A stretch of 10,531 bases of DNA from Phycisphaerae bacterium (GCA_016935035.1 JAFGRR010000561.1:1-10531), one strand, 5' to 3'. Shown: positions 1-7,979, numbered from the stretch's first letter. The notes: generated by a model from the letters alone, not told the origin. Made by a program: numbers and translations.

Positions 1-2257
1 CCGCCGGCCCATCCAGCACCACGGCCTTCTCGACGTACTCAATGTCAATATCCCATGCATCCCAAGCCCGCGGCCGATCCTCATACAGTACAAGCTGATT
101 AATCGCCGCCCGCTTGCCATTGCCCAGCGACGCGCCCGCCTCACGCGGCTCGTCAACGCGATACAGGCTCCCAATCCGCCCCGCATCATCAATCGTGACG
201 CTGACAATGCCGTTGCACAGCGTATGCCCGTTGACCGTGACCGGCGCCACGCTCGCCGCCGCCGCCCGATCAATCACTCGCACCCCCAACGCCGGCACAT
301 CGCCGGCATACGCCAACTGCCCGTCCATCTCGACGACACCGCCGCGTGCGCGCGACGCCGGGTTGAACACGAGCAGGGGTTGTTGCATGCCGCGCGTGTC
401 GGCGGCACCGGCCCATGCGCTGAGCCCGTCATTGATGAGCGCGGCATAGGTCTCACGCACCTGTGCGTGCTGCCGGTGCGCATCGACATACACCGGCGCA
501 ATCGACGAGCCCGGCAGAATGTCGTGGAACTGATTCAGCAGCACCAGCTTCCAACTCTCATCCAGCCGCCGCCGCGTCTCCGCCTCGTCCGGTAAGGCGG
601 CCCCATCCGGCCCCACACTCGTCAGCAGCTCCGCGATTCGCAGACCCTGCTCCGCCTTGCGATTAGCCCGTTTCGTAGCCGCCTGCGTCGTATACGTGCC
701 GCGGTGATACTCGAGGTATAGCTCGCCATCCCAAACTGGCAGATCGCGGCCGGCGCTGTGCAGCTCCTCTCGGCGTTTGTGCAATTCGATGCAAAACGCG
801 CTGGCGGTGCCCTGGTTCACGTTGGGCAAGCCGTCACACTGCCGGGCGAGGTCGGCGTTGAGAATGTGCCAGTCAGTCGGTCCGCCGCCGCCGTCGCCGA
901 ACCCGAACGGTTGCAGCCACACGCCCGTGCGCCCCTGGTCCTTGCGCGCCGCGTTCTTTTCACCGCGCAACAGTTCGGCCGGCGTATTCGACGAGTTGTA
1001 GTCATTCCCCGGCGTGCAATGCGCCAGCACCTCGCTCCCGTCGATGCCGCGACAGCGAAAGTTCATCAGCGGAAACTCGTTGACCTCGCACCACGCCAGC
1101 TTGTTCGTGATGAACGTCCCCAGCCCGGCCTGCGCCATGATCTGCGGCAGTGATGCCGGAAACCCGAACGTATCCGGCAGGAACAAAAACCGCTGCGCCC
1201 CGTGTTCGCCGAACTTTCGCTGCCAATAGCGTGTTCCATGCAGAATCTGCCGCACGAACGACTCGCCGGAAGGGGCGTTGCCATCCACCTCGACCCACAT
1301 TGCGCCGCCAGCTTCCCACCGTCCCTCGGCGACGCGCTTGGCGATGCGTGCAAACAGCTCCGGCGCATCCTCCTCCACCCAGGCATATTGCTGCGCCTGG
1401 CTCGCCAGAAAACGAAACGCCGGATAGCGCTCCATCAGCCCCAGCACGTTCGCGAAGCTGCGCAGACACTTCCGCCGCGTCTCGCGCAGCGGCCACAGCC
1501 ACGCCGTATCGAGATGTGCATGCCCGACCGCGTGACAGTGGGTCGTGGCCCCATGCGCCGTCCGCAGTGCCGCGTCCAGCACGTCAAACGCCGCCTCCGC
1601 CCCGGCGGCAACGTCCCGCTCGTCAATCAGCACCGTCACGTGCCGCAGCGCCTCGCAAAGCTGCTGCCCGCGGGAGTCATCATCCTCGCACAGCAGCATG
1701 AGCTGCCGCGCGAAATCATACGTCCGCCACAGCCGCCACACCGCCGCGTCGTACGTCATCAGTTCGCAGCTCAGCAGCACGCCCGGCGTCGGCGTCGCCC
1801 AGCGATCCTCCGGGCCGCGCGAATCCCACGGGGGCGCAACGCCGAAGGGGTGGTTGCAGGCGGCCTCGATGAACAGTTCGACGGGTTCACCGCCGGCGGC
1901 CGACTCGTGCAAGACCGCAAGATCGCGGTTGACGTCAAAGCCTTGCTGCGGGGTGCCATCGGCCCAGAGCAGAGCTTCGGTGCCGCTGGAGAAACGCAGC
2001 GCGACGGACTGGCCGCGCATTTCCGCCGGCACTTGCCCGGTGACGCGGAACCATGCCGTCGACCACACCGGTCCCCAGCGCCAACCGACCTCGACCGGTT
2101 TGTACTCGGCCGACAGCGCCTGGGGATATGGAATCGGGTCGGCGCATTGAAACACGGCGGTGCTCAGCGGTGAACGCCGCGCATGCACCGCGGACTTCAG
2201 CACCTGATCCGCGAAAACCGAATAGCGACGAGCTGCGAACTCAAGCGTCTTGTTCAT
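1..2257 (-). CDS. GH38 alpha-mannosidase, MAN2C1-like (3' end outside window)
   Basis: The frame is open from ATG at 2257 to the left edge, giving 752 codons with no stop; the C-terminal part lies outside the window. The product should hydrolyse terminal alpha-linked mannose. No signal peptide is visible, so a cytoplasmic location is likely. An N-terminal beta-domain carries WGPVWSTAWF (residues 61-70), as in MAN2C1-type enzymes. The catalytic domain has GHAHLDTAWLWPLRETRRK from residue 245, LPDTFGFPASLPQI around D362, and NQFHDILPGS around H578. By analogy with Golgi mannosidase II, the zinc ligands are H248, D250, D362 and H578, with D362 also the nucleophile. All four are present, so the enzyme should be active. 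The start is supported by its ATGA overlap with the upstream pepT stop. A GAGAAG just upstream is only a weak ribosome site, so translation probably depends on coupling. The family is certain; the exact linkage and natural substrate are not. Confidence 0.95.
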   Translation of the reverse strand, partial: MNKTLEFAARRYSVFADQVLKSAVHARRSPLSTAVFQCADPIPYPQALSAEYKPVEVGWRWGPVWSTAWFRVTGQVPAEMRGQSVALRFSSGTEALLWADGTPQQGFDVNRDLAVLHESAAGGEPVELFIEAACNHPFGVAPPWDSRGPEDRWATPTPGVLLSCELMTYDAAVWRLWRTYDFARQLMLLCEDDDSRGQQLCEALRHVTVLIDERDVAAGAEAAFDVLDAALRTAHGATTHCHAVGHAHLDTAWLWPLRETRRKCLRSFANVLGLMERYPAFRFLASQAQQYAWVEEDAPELFARIAKRVAEGRWEAGGAMWVEVDGNAPSGESFVRQILHGTRYWQRKFGEHGAQRFLFLPDTFGFPASLPQIMAQAGLGTFITNKLAWCEVNEFPLMNFRCRGIDGSEVLAHCTPGNDYNSSNTPAELLRGEKNAARKDQGRTGVWLQPFGFGDGGGGPTDWHILNADLARQCDGLPNVNQGTASAFCIELHKRREELHSAGRDLPVWDGELYLEYHRGTYTTQAATKRANRKAEQGLRIAELLTSVGPDGAALPDEAETRRRLDESWKLVLLNQFHDILPGSSIAPVYVDAHRQHAQVRETYAALINDGLSAWAGAADTRGMQQPLLVFNPASRARGGVVEMDGQLAYAGDVPALGVRVIDRAAAASVAPVTVNGHTLCNGIVSVTIDDAGRIGSLYRVDEPREAGASLGNGKRAAINQLVLYEDRPRAWDAWDIDIEYVEKAVVLDGPA
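2254..2257 (-). promoter_or_regulatory. ATGA stop-start overlap coupling pepT to the mannosidase
   Basis: Read on the minus strand, the mannosidase ATG (2257-2255) and the pepT TGA (2256-2254) share two bases within ATGA. There is no room for a separate promoter or a strong ribosome site, so the two genes are almost certainly on one transcript, with the mannosidase translated by re-initiation. Confidence 0.85.
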
Positions 2258-3483
2258 TGCTTCTCAGCACCCCAAAGGCGGGCCAATTCAACCAGCACCA
2301 GGCTGGCCGATTCCATTTCTTCCAGACACGCGAACTCGAGCGGCGAATGATAATTGTGCATGCCGGCCGAGAGATTCGGCGTCGGCATCCCCATCTCGCT
2401 CAGCCGCGAGCCGTCCGTGCCGCCGCGCACCGACTCAAACCGCGGCTCGATGCCGAGCTTGCGATACGCTTCCGTCGCTAGCTTGACCGCGCGCGGCTCG
2501 CGGTCGAGGTATTCGAGCATGTTGCGGTACTGCTTCTTAATCTCGACGTCGACACGGGCAGCCGGATGAGCCTTGCGAACCGCCCCGGCGGCGTCTTGCA
2601 GCACGCGGGCGTGGCTCTCCAACTCGGCCGTCACGAAGCTACGCAGAATTATCCGCAGCTTGACCGCCGGCACGCCGCCTTCGATCACGTACGGATGCAC
2701 AAACCCGTCGCGTCCCTTCGTAGTCTCGGGTGCCAGCCCGGCCGGCAGACGCTCAACAAACTCCGCCGCCAGCCGAATCGCGTTCACCATCTTGCCGAAC
2801 GCCAGCCCCGGGTGAATGTTCACACCGGTGATCGTGACAACGGCTACGTCGGCGGAAAAGGTCTCGTTCTCGATGCCGCCGGCGCCTTCGCCATCCAGCG
2901 TGTACGCGCAGACCGCGTCGATCTCCGCGACATTCAGCTTGTCCGCGCCGCGGCCGACTTCTTCATCCGGCGTGAAGAGCACACGGATCGGGCCGTGTGC
3001 AACGTCGGAGTGGTTCATCAGGTAGTCGGCGGCGGTCATTATGGCGGCGACACCCGCTTTGTCATCAGCGCCGAGCAGCGTCGTGCCGTCGGACGTGATA
3101 AGCGTCTTGCCCTTCATCTTTGCCAGCGCCGGCACGTCGGCGACACGGATGATCTTCGAAGGATCGCCGGTCAAGTGAATGTCCTGCCCGTCGTAGCTCT
3201 CATGCACCACCGGTCTGACATTGCGGCCGCGAGCTTCCGGCGAAGTGTCCATGTGTGCGAGCCATGCGATGGTCGGCGCGCCGTCCACGTTGCCGGGGAT
3301 CGTCCCCATCACGACGCCGAACTCGCTGACACTGACGTCTTGCAGCTTCAACGCCCGCAGTTCATCCGCGAGCAGCCTGCCCAGTTCGAGTTGTCCCGGC
3401 GAGCTGGGATACTGGTCGGTCTCCTCGACGGCAGTGGTGTCGATTCGGACGTAGCGGCAGAAGCGGTCGAGCAACGTGTCCAT
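2254..3483 (-). CDS. pepT: Peptidase T (tripeptide aminopeptidase, M20B family)
   Basis: This is a 409-residue di-zinc aminopeptidase that removes the N-terminal residue from tripeptides in the cytoplasm; the E. coli enzyme has almost the same length. Visible motifs are AHMDTSPEARG (H77, D79), LGADDKAGVAAI (D140), TPDEEVGRG (catalytic E174, metal ligand E175), TLDGEG (D197) and GMHNYHSPLEF (H379). These are the full set of metal ligands and the general base expected for PepT. The frame stays open to an ATG at 3603, but the start at 3483 fits better. It has AGAGGG five bases upstream and begins MDTLLDRFCRYVRIDTTA, like other PepT proteins, whereas the extra 40 residues resemble no PepT N-terminus. 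No signal peptide is seen. The gene is first in a two-gene unit with the downstream mannosidase. Confidence 0.97.
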   Translation of the reverse strand: MDTLLDRFCRYVRIDTTAVEETDQYPSSPGQLELGRLLADELRALKLQDVSVSEFGVVMGTIPGNVDGAPTIAWLAHMDTSPEARGRNVRPVVHESYDGQDIHLTGDPSKIIRVADVPALAKMKGKTLITSDGTTLLGADDKAGVAAIMTAADYLMNHSDVAHGPIRVLFTPDEEVGRGADKLNVAEIDAVCAYTLDGEGAGGIENETFSADVAVVTITGVNIHPGLAFGKMVNAIRLAAEFVERLPAGLAPETTKGRDGFVHPYVIEGGVPAVKLRIILRSFVTAELESHARVLQDAAGAVRKAHPAARVDVEIKKQYRNMLEYLDREPRAVKLATEAYRKLGIEPRFESVRGGTDGSRLSEMGMPTPNLSAGMHNYHSPLEFACLEEMESASLVLVELARLWGAEKQ

Positions 3484-3488
3484 AATGA

Positions 3489-3494
3489 CCCTCT
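3489..3494 (-). promoter_or_regulatory. Ribosome binding site that fixes the pepT start
   Basis: Minus-strand AGAGGG ends five bases before the ATG at 3483. It decides between this start and the in-frame ATG at 3603, which would add 40 residues not expected in PepT. Confidence 0.7.
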
Positions 3495-3662
3495 GACGAG
3501 CAGCGTTGATGTTGGTTCCACGTGCGGTGGCCGGGTACGCGCGTGTCGCGCACGCATCCCGCCCTGAGGTGCGCAGCCTATCGGTCCGGCCGTTGTGACG
3601 CAAAGCGTGTTATCAGGTCTGACGTGGGCCAAGATCGCGGTGGGATCGGCGACTCCATCGAC

Positions 3663-3668
3663 TACAAT
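3663..3668 (+). promoter_or_regulatory. Possible -10 box upstream of the C45-like hydrolase gene
   Basis: TACAAT differs from the TATAAT consensus at one position and lies about 70 bases before the ATG at 3738, inside the divergent spacer 3484-3737. The expected -35 position (about 3640-3645, GTGGGA) matches poorly. This is a weak prediction. I see no clear promoter for the divergent pepT in the rest of the spacer. Confidence 0.3.
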
Positions 3669-3737
3669 GACACTGGCCCGGCGGATTAGGGAAACTGCCG
3701 GCGACTGCGGAACACGGACAGCCACTGGAGGTGGAAG

Positions 3738-5090
3738 ATGCGACGCAGGGTGTTGCTCGGAGCGGCGGCGGGGATCTTGTGGATGGTTGGCGGTGGGGCG
3801 GCCTACGCGGCGGTTCCGCACGCCTGGATTCTCGATCAGCAGCTTGATGCGAATGGACGCGGCTACACCGTAATGTGCCTGTGGGGCACTGATTACGAGA
3901 TGGGCTATGCCCAGGGCCAGCTTTTCGACGACGAGATCGTAACCGCCATCGCCGAGGGCAAGGCATACCTCGGGACATTCTACTACGCCATCGCGCGCGG
4001 CCTGATCGCCGGGACCGTCTGGATGCCGGTCGGTGTTGAGGATGAGCTGGACGGGATGGTGGATGGCATCGCGGTGACGTACCCGGACGAGGGGATCGAC
4101 AAGATCGACCTCAAGCTGATGAACACGGCCGGCGACTGGGCCTACGCTTGTCGCAGTCACTCGTGCTGGGGGCGTTATGTCGCCGATCCGATCAAGACGA
4201 TCTCGACTCGCCGGTTGGACTTCACGACCGTCATACCGTCGATGAACCACCATGTGCTTTGTGCTCGCTCGCCGGACGGCGGGGCGCCGCGCTGGGTGAA
4301 CATGGCCTGGCCGGGGATCGTGACGGCGGCGACCGGCGTGAACGAGTTCGGGACGATCGTCTCGCTGCACGACTACAACAGCGACGTGGATTTCACCTCC
4401 GGACGCATGCCGCGCATGGTCGCGTGCCGCCACGCGTTGACATATGCCACCGATCCGGACGTCGCCACGCATGTCGATGATGTGTACTCGGAGTTGCAGA
4501 ATTACGAGCTGATGACCGGCAGCTTCTTCAACTACTACGCGCCCGAGGGATATGGCGGTGTCATCGCAGGGCATCCGGACCAGGCCGGCCCGGACTTCTA
4601 CGACCTGCGCAAGCCGCAGTCCGTCTGGCACCACGGCGAGGCCATCATTACAACGAACACTTGGACCGACGGCACTTACACACCTGCTGACGAGAACTTC
4701 GGCGCCGACGCCTACTACAACGACGAGACACCCAAGACGCAGGAGAGTCATTGGAACCTGTTGGCCCAAGGGGCCAACAGTATGCACCAACTCAGCGTGG
4801 CCTATCGCGCGCGGGGCAACATGTCGGTCTGGGCGGATGGACGCATCGACGGTGTCGGACGCACGCCGCGCATTGAGGTCGAGTGGCCGGTCCTGTTCAT
4901 GAATGGCGACATGAATTGTGACGGCGTCAGCGACGTGTTCGACATCGACGGGTTCATCATGGCGATTCTCTCACCGGCCCAATACGAGATTGCCTTCCCC
5001 GATTGCGATCCGCGACGGGCGGACTGTGATGGCGATGGTGTGCTCGATGTCTTCGACATCGACGCGTTTGTCGGGTTGATCGTCGACTAG
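3738..5090 (+). CDS. Secreted C45-like Ntn hydrolase with C-terminal dockerin-like repeats
   Basis: This 450-residue exported protein starts with a signal peptide (MRRRVLLGAA..., likely cut after A24 in AYA|AVP). The body matches the C45 acyltransferase/phospholipase B-like group of N-terminal-nucleophile amidohydrolases: GTDYEMGYAQG (50-60), then CRSHSCWG (138-145) followed by TRRLDF (157-162), WVNMAWPGIVTAATGVNEFG (186-205) and ADENFGADAYYNDE (317-330). C138 lies six residues before the WG, where the family's nucleophilic Cys sits; C143 is the alternative. If so, residues 25-137 would be a propeptide removed by self-cleavage. The substrate is probably an amide or acyl-amide but cannot be named. 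Residues 389-449 hold two Asp-rich calcium-loop-like repeats (MNCDGVSDVFDID and ADCDGDGVLDVFDID) typical of planctomycete dockerin-like tails. GGAGGTGG at 3727-3734 is a strong ribosome site and fixes the start. The gene stands alone on its strand here. Confidence 0.8.
   Translation: MRRRVLLGAAAGILWMVGGGAAYAAVPHAWILDQQLDANGRGYTVMCLWGTDYEMGYAQGQLFDDEIVTAIAEGKAYLGTFYYAIARGLIAGTVWMPVGVEDELDGMVDGIAVTYPDEGIDKIDLKLMNTAGDWAYACRSHSCWGRYVADPIKTISTRRLDFTTVIPSMNHHVLCARSPDGGAPRWVNMAWPGIVTAATGVNEFGTIVSLHDYNSDVDFTSGRMPRMVACRHALTYATDPDVATHVDDVYSELQNYELMTGSFFNYYAPEGYGGVIAGHPDQAGPDFYDLRKPQSVWHHGEAIITTNTWTDGTYTPADENFGADAYYNDETPKTQESHWNLLAQGANSMHQLSVAYRARGNMSVWADGRIDGVGRTPRIEVEWPVLFMNGDMNCDGVSDVFDIDGFIMAILSPAQYEIAFPDCDPRRADCDGDGVLDVFDIDAFVGLIVD
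4902..5087 (+). repeat. Tandem dockerin/EF-hand-like repeats inside the C45-like gene
   Basis: Two copies of a roughly 22-residue unit share (M/A)xCDGxxxxDVFDID(G/A)F at residues 391-406 and 428-444. The Asp spacing matches type I dockerin calcium loops. In planctomycetes such tails end many exported enzymes. The binding partner is unknown, and no cohesin-like gene is visible in this window. Confidence 0.75.
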
Positions 5091-5097
5091 ACCGGCA

Positions 5098-5127
5098 GGC
5101 GGCGTGCCGCCGCTCTGATCGCGATCA
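5098..5127. terminator. Paired palindromes in the convergent gap, possible bidirectional terminator
   Basis: The 34-base gap between the convergent genes holds a perfect GGCGGC-GT-GCCGCC inverted repeat (5098-5111) and a perfect 12-base palindrome TGATCGCGATCA (5116-5127) whose end forms the stop codon of the minus-strand gene. The first could form a GC-rich hairpin for transcripts from either side. Neither is followed by a T-run, so this is not a textbook intrinsic terminator. Confidence 0.45.
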
Positions 5128-6078
5128 TCTGACGCCGACGGTCAGGCCCAGGTAGCCGAAGTACAATGCCAACAAGGCCGTGCCTTCGGCGCGACTGACG
5201 CGGCGGCCGGTCCACATCAGGGGCATGCTCAGCGCCGCCGTCCCGACCATGATCGGTATGTCGCGCATGACCGCCGTCGCGTCGATCGCCACTGGCGATG
5301 AGACCAGCGCGGCGATTCCCAGGACTGACAGGATGTTGAAGATGTTGCTACCGACGATGTTGCCGATGGCGATGTCCGGCTGACCGCGGCGGGCGGCGAC
5401 GATGGTGGTGGCGATTTCTGGCAGGCTAGTGCCGACGGCGACAATCGTCAGTCCGATGATGCGGTCGCTGACGCCCAGAACCTTGGCGATTTCGCTCGCC
5501 CCGCTGACGATGAACTCGGCACCGTACTTCAGTCCGGCCAGCCCCAGCAGGATGAAGACCACATAGAGCACCCGAGCCCCATTCCCCGGCACCGTCTTGT
5601 TGAACTCCTGCCGGACCTCCTCCGACTCGCGGCCCGACACGCGGCAGGTCAGGACTAGGTATCCGATCAGGCCCGCGACAAAGACGGCGCCTTGCCAGAA
5701 GACCAATCTGCCCGTCTGGAACGCGAAGACCGCCAGCAGGATCGAGACTGCGAGCATGATCGGTGCATCGAGGCGGATGATATTGAGCGATATCGCAATC
5801 GGGCGAATGAGGGCGGCCAGACCGAGCACGAGCAATGTGTTGGCGATGTTGCTGCCGACGACGTTGCCGATCGCCAGGGCATCCTGGCCGTTGAGGCAGG
5901 CGACGACGGACACGGCCAGCTCCGGTGCCGACGTGCCGAAAGCCACGATCGTCAATCCGACGACCAGGGCGGAGATTCCGAGGCTGCGGGCAAGGGCCGC
6001 GGCACCGCGGACGAGGAGATCGCCGCCGACGCCGAGAATGATCAAGCCGCCAATCAGGGTCAGTACGTGCCAGAACAT
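5125..6078 (-). CDS. Calcium/sodium antiporter (CaCA family, YrbG-like)
   Basis: This 317-residue inner-membrane protein should exchange Na+ (or possibly K+) for Ca2+. About ten hydrophobic segments can be seen in two homologous halves. The alpha-1 repeat spans about 41-86 (GLTIVAFGTSAPELAVSVVA ... GNVVGSNIANTLLVLG). The alpha-2 repeat spans about 209-254 (GLTIVAVGTSLPEIATTIVA ... GNIVGSNIFNILSVLG). The ion-binding acids are E53 and E221, and both GN(V/I)VGSN signatures are intact. A hydrophilic loop around 146-167 joins the halves. Length and architecture are normal for bacterial YrbG-type exchangers. No good ribosome site precedes the ATG, but the MFWHVLTLIGGLIILGVGG start forms the expected first helix. 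It is divergent from the Na+/H+ antiporter-like gene at 6284 and convergent with the gene at 3738. The family is certain; the transported cation in vivo is inferred. Confidence 0.95.
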   Translation of the reverse strand: MFWHVLTLIGGLIILGVGGDLLVRGAAALARSLGISALVVGLTIVAFGTSAPELAVSVVACLNGQDALAIGNVVGSNIANTLLVLGLAALIRPIAISLNIIRLDAPIMLAVSILLAVFAFQTGRLVFWQGAVFVAGLIGYLVLTCRVSGRESEEVRQEFNKTVPGNGARVLYVVFILLGLAGLKYGAEFIVSGASEIAKVLGVSDRIIGLTIVAVGTSLPEIATTIVAARRGQPDIAIGNIVGSNIFNILSVLGIAALVSSPVAIDATAVMRDIPIMVGTAALSMPLMWTGRRVSRAEGTALLALYFGYLGLTVGVR

Positions 6079-6283
6079 CAGTGTATTTTCGCCGGGGGTT
6101 CGATGGCTCGCATCTTGCTCGCGGGTCGACTAAACTGCCGCGTCGGTACAGAGCATGGCCGTTTCGGCCCGGGTTTGCAAGCGCGGTGAGCGCGGGCAGG
6201 ATGGAATGGCCGGTGCCTGACGCGATGTACCCGCAGCGGTCGCGTGGTCCTCGTGAGAAGGCTGTGCGCGGAGATACCCACCT
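6079..6283. promoter_or_regulatory. Divergent spacer between two cation antiporter genes
   Basis: This 205-base spacer must carry the start signals for both the exchanger (leftward) and the Na+/H+ antiporter-like gene (rightward). I see no convincing -35/-10 pair on either strand and no clear operator. A GGAG at 6270-6273, ten bases before the ATG at 6284, is the only recognisable translation signal. Confidence 0.4.
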
Positions 6284-7927
6284 ATGTCAACACTTCTGAT
6301 TGGCGCCGAATCAGCCAGCACGTACGTGCCTAACCTGTTTTGGGTTTGGCCGTTTGTGGCGATTCTGCTGGCGATCGCCATCCTGCCGCTGATGCGCAAG
6401 ACGCACCACTGGTGGGAGGAGAACCAGAACAAGCTGTTGGTTGCCGCGATACTGGCGGTGATCACGCTGGGGTATTACCACTTCCGCGGCACCGGCGTGG
6501 AGCAGCACGAGGGCGGTGACGAGGGGCAGGCTGCCGTAACAGCGGTCGAGGGGCAGCAAGCCGAGCCGGCCGAGCACCCGACGCCGGAGATTGCCGCGCA
6601 TCCCAAGGGTGAGGGACCTGGCGTCGCGGTCGAGCAGCCCGCCGAACACGTTGGCGAAGCGCCGGCGGTAGCCGCGCACGAGGCCGGCGAGGCGGCCGAG
6701 GGCGAACACTCCGCGCATGAGGAGCACGCGGTCCATCGCACCGCGCCGGGCATGGCGACGGTGTTGGGCGTGCTTGACCACGCCGTCATGAAGGAATACA
6801 TCCCGTTCATCGTGCTGCTGTTCAGCCTGTATGTGATCGCCGGCGGAATCGTCGTGCGTGGTGACATCCGGGCCACGCCGCTGACGAACACGACCATTCT
6901 CGGCATCGGCGGCGTCCTCGCTAGCTTCGTCGGCACGACCGGCGCGGCGATGCTCCTGATCCGCCTGCTGCTCAAGACCAACAGCGAGCGCAAGCACGTT
7001 GTGCACACGGTGGTCTTCTTCATCTTCATCGTGGCCAACATCGGGGGCACGCTGCTGCCGATCGGCGATCCGCCGCTGTTCTTGGGCTATCTGCGGGGCG
7101 TGAAGTTCTTCTGGACGCTGCACCTGTGGAAGGAATGGGCGTTCATGATCTTCGTTCTGCTCGTGGTTTACTACGTGTGGGACACGTGGGCGTACCGGCG
7201 TGAGCAGCCCGTCGACGTCGTACGCGACCGGACCGAGATCACGCCGCTCGGCATCGCCGGCCTGATCAACATCATCTGGATCTTTGGCGTGGTGGCGGCA
7301 GTGGCGATGCTCGACCCGTCGAAGTCGGTGCCGGGTACGAATTGGAAGCCGGTGCTGCACTTCGGTGGCTTCGAGTTCATGTATATACGGGAGTGTGTCC
7401 AGCTTCTGATGGCACTGCTCTCTTGGATGACAACCCAGATGGTGCTGCGGAAGGAGAACCAGTTCAACTTCGTCGCCATCGGCGAAGTGGCGTGCCTGTT
7501 CATCGGGATTTTCATCACGATGCAGGTGCCGATCGAGATCCTACGCGCCAAGGGCGCCGAGATGGGCCTGACCCACCAGTGGCACTTCTTCTGGGCCACC
7601 GGCATCCTGAGCAGCTTCCTCGATAACGCCCCGACGTACGTTGTGTTCTTCGAGACAGCGGCATCACCAGGATTCCCCAAGGCCGAGCCGCTCGTGCACC
7701 TGGTTGGCGGCGGCAACATCAGCGAGTTGCTGCTCTACTCCATCAGTTGCGGTGCCGTCTTCATGGGTGCCAACAGCTACATCGGCAACGGCCCGAACTT
7801 CATGGTCAAATCGATCGCCGAACAGTCCGGCGTGAAGATGCCGAGCTTCTTCGGCTACATGGTGTACTCGACGGCGATCCTGATTCCGTTGTTCCTGCTG
7901 CTGACGGTGGTGTTCTTCCGCGGCTGA
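6284..7927 (+). CDS. Putative Na+/H+ antiporter (ion transporter superfamily, CitMHS/NhaD-like) with His-rich loop
   Basis: This 547-residue polytopic membrane protein resembles the group annotated as sodium:proton antiporters within the ion transporter superfamily. Recognisable family segments are EYIPFIVLLFSLYVIAGGIV (171-190), FVGTTGAAMLLIRLLLKTNS (215-234), NIGGTLLPIGDPPLFLGYLR (252-271), SSFLDNAPTYVVFFE (443-457) and GANSYIGNGPNFMVKSIAE (496-514). Two N-terminal helices (about 18-37 and 50-65) precede a long hydrophilic insert (66-160) rich in His, Glu, Ala and Pro, which I do not recall from typical members. The basic loop between helices 1 and 2 (MRKTHHWWEENQNK) suggests a cytoplasmic side, so the insert probably faces the periplasm. 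A GGAG ten bases upstream supports the start. Transported ions are inferred from family names; a citrate or other anion substrate is possible. It is divergent from the exchanger gene. Confidence 0.8.
   Translation: MSTLLIGAESASTYVPNLFWVWPFVAILLAIAILPLMRKTHHWWEENQNKLLVAAILAVITLGYYHFRGTGVEQHEGGDEGQAAVTAVEGQQAEPAEHPTPEIAAHPKGEGPGVAVEQPAEHVGEAPAVAAHEAGEAAEGEHSAHEEHAVHRTAPGMATVLGVLDHAVMKEYIPFIVLLFSLYVIAGGIVVRGDIRATPLTNTTILGIGGVLASFVGTTGAAMLLIRLLLKTNSERKHVVHTVVFFIFIVANIGGTLLPIGDPPLFLGYLRGVKFFWTLHLWKEWAFMIFVLLVVYYVWDTWAYRREQPVDVVRDRTEITPLGIAGLINIIWIFGVVAAVAMLDPSKSVPGTNWKPVLHFGGFEFMYIRECVQLLMALLSWMTTQMVLRKENQFNFVAIGEVACLFIGIFITMQVPIEILRAKGAEMGLTHQWHFFWATGILSSFLDNAPTYVVFFETAASPGFPKAEPLVHLVGGGNISELLLYSISCGAVFMGANSYIGNGPNFMVKSIAEQSGVKMPSFFGYMVYSTAILIPLFLLLTVVFFRG
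6506..6736 (+). other. Segment encoding the His/Glu-rich antiporter insert
   Basis: Residues 75-151 of the antiporter-like protein contain nine His scattered among Glu, Ala, Gly and Pro, including the cluster EHSAHEEHAVH (141-151). Only one Lys occurs and there is no hydrophobic stretch. This looks like a disordered, metal- or proton-responsive loop; its function is inferred from composition only. Confidence 0.7.
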
Positions 7928-7961
7928 TGTGAATGCGGGATTGCGACGTAGGGTGCGGCAA

Positions 7962-7979
7962 GGCTGTCAGCTTTCAGCC
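7962..7979 (+). terminator. Weak hairpin downstream of the antiporter-like gene
   Basis: GGCTG and CAGCC form a five-base-pair stem around an eight-base loop, 35 bases after the stop codon. There is no T-run, so termination is only a possibility. Confidence 0.25.

Noticed and set aside
1202..2173. 323-codon open frame on the plus strand
   Set aside because: It is antisense to the GH38 mannosidase, whose zinc-ligand motifs are intact; the composition is Arg/Pro/His-rich and no family is recognisable.
2566..3567. 333-codon open frame on the plus strand
   Set aside because: It is antisense to pepT, which has its complete active site; no signal or domain is visible.
3484..3603. N-terminal extension of pepT to the ATG at 3603
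   Set aside because: The extra 40 residues are unlike any PepT start, and a ribosome site directly precedes the ATG at 3483.
3348..4790. Long 480-codon open frame on the minus strand
   Set aside because: It runs antisense to the C45-like gene and overlaps pepT in another frame. It is Arg/Val/His-rich with no domain, while both overlapped genes have clear family motifs; long shadow frames are expected in GC-rich DNA.
6311..7360. 349-codon open frame on the minus strand
   Set aside because: It is antisense to the antiporter-like gene. Its Arg/His/Asp-rich sequence mirrors the hydrophobic codons of the real gene.
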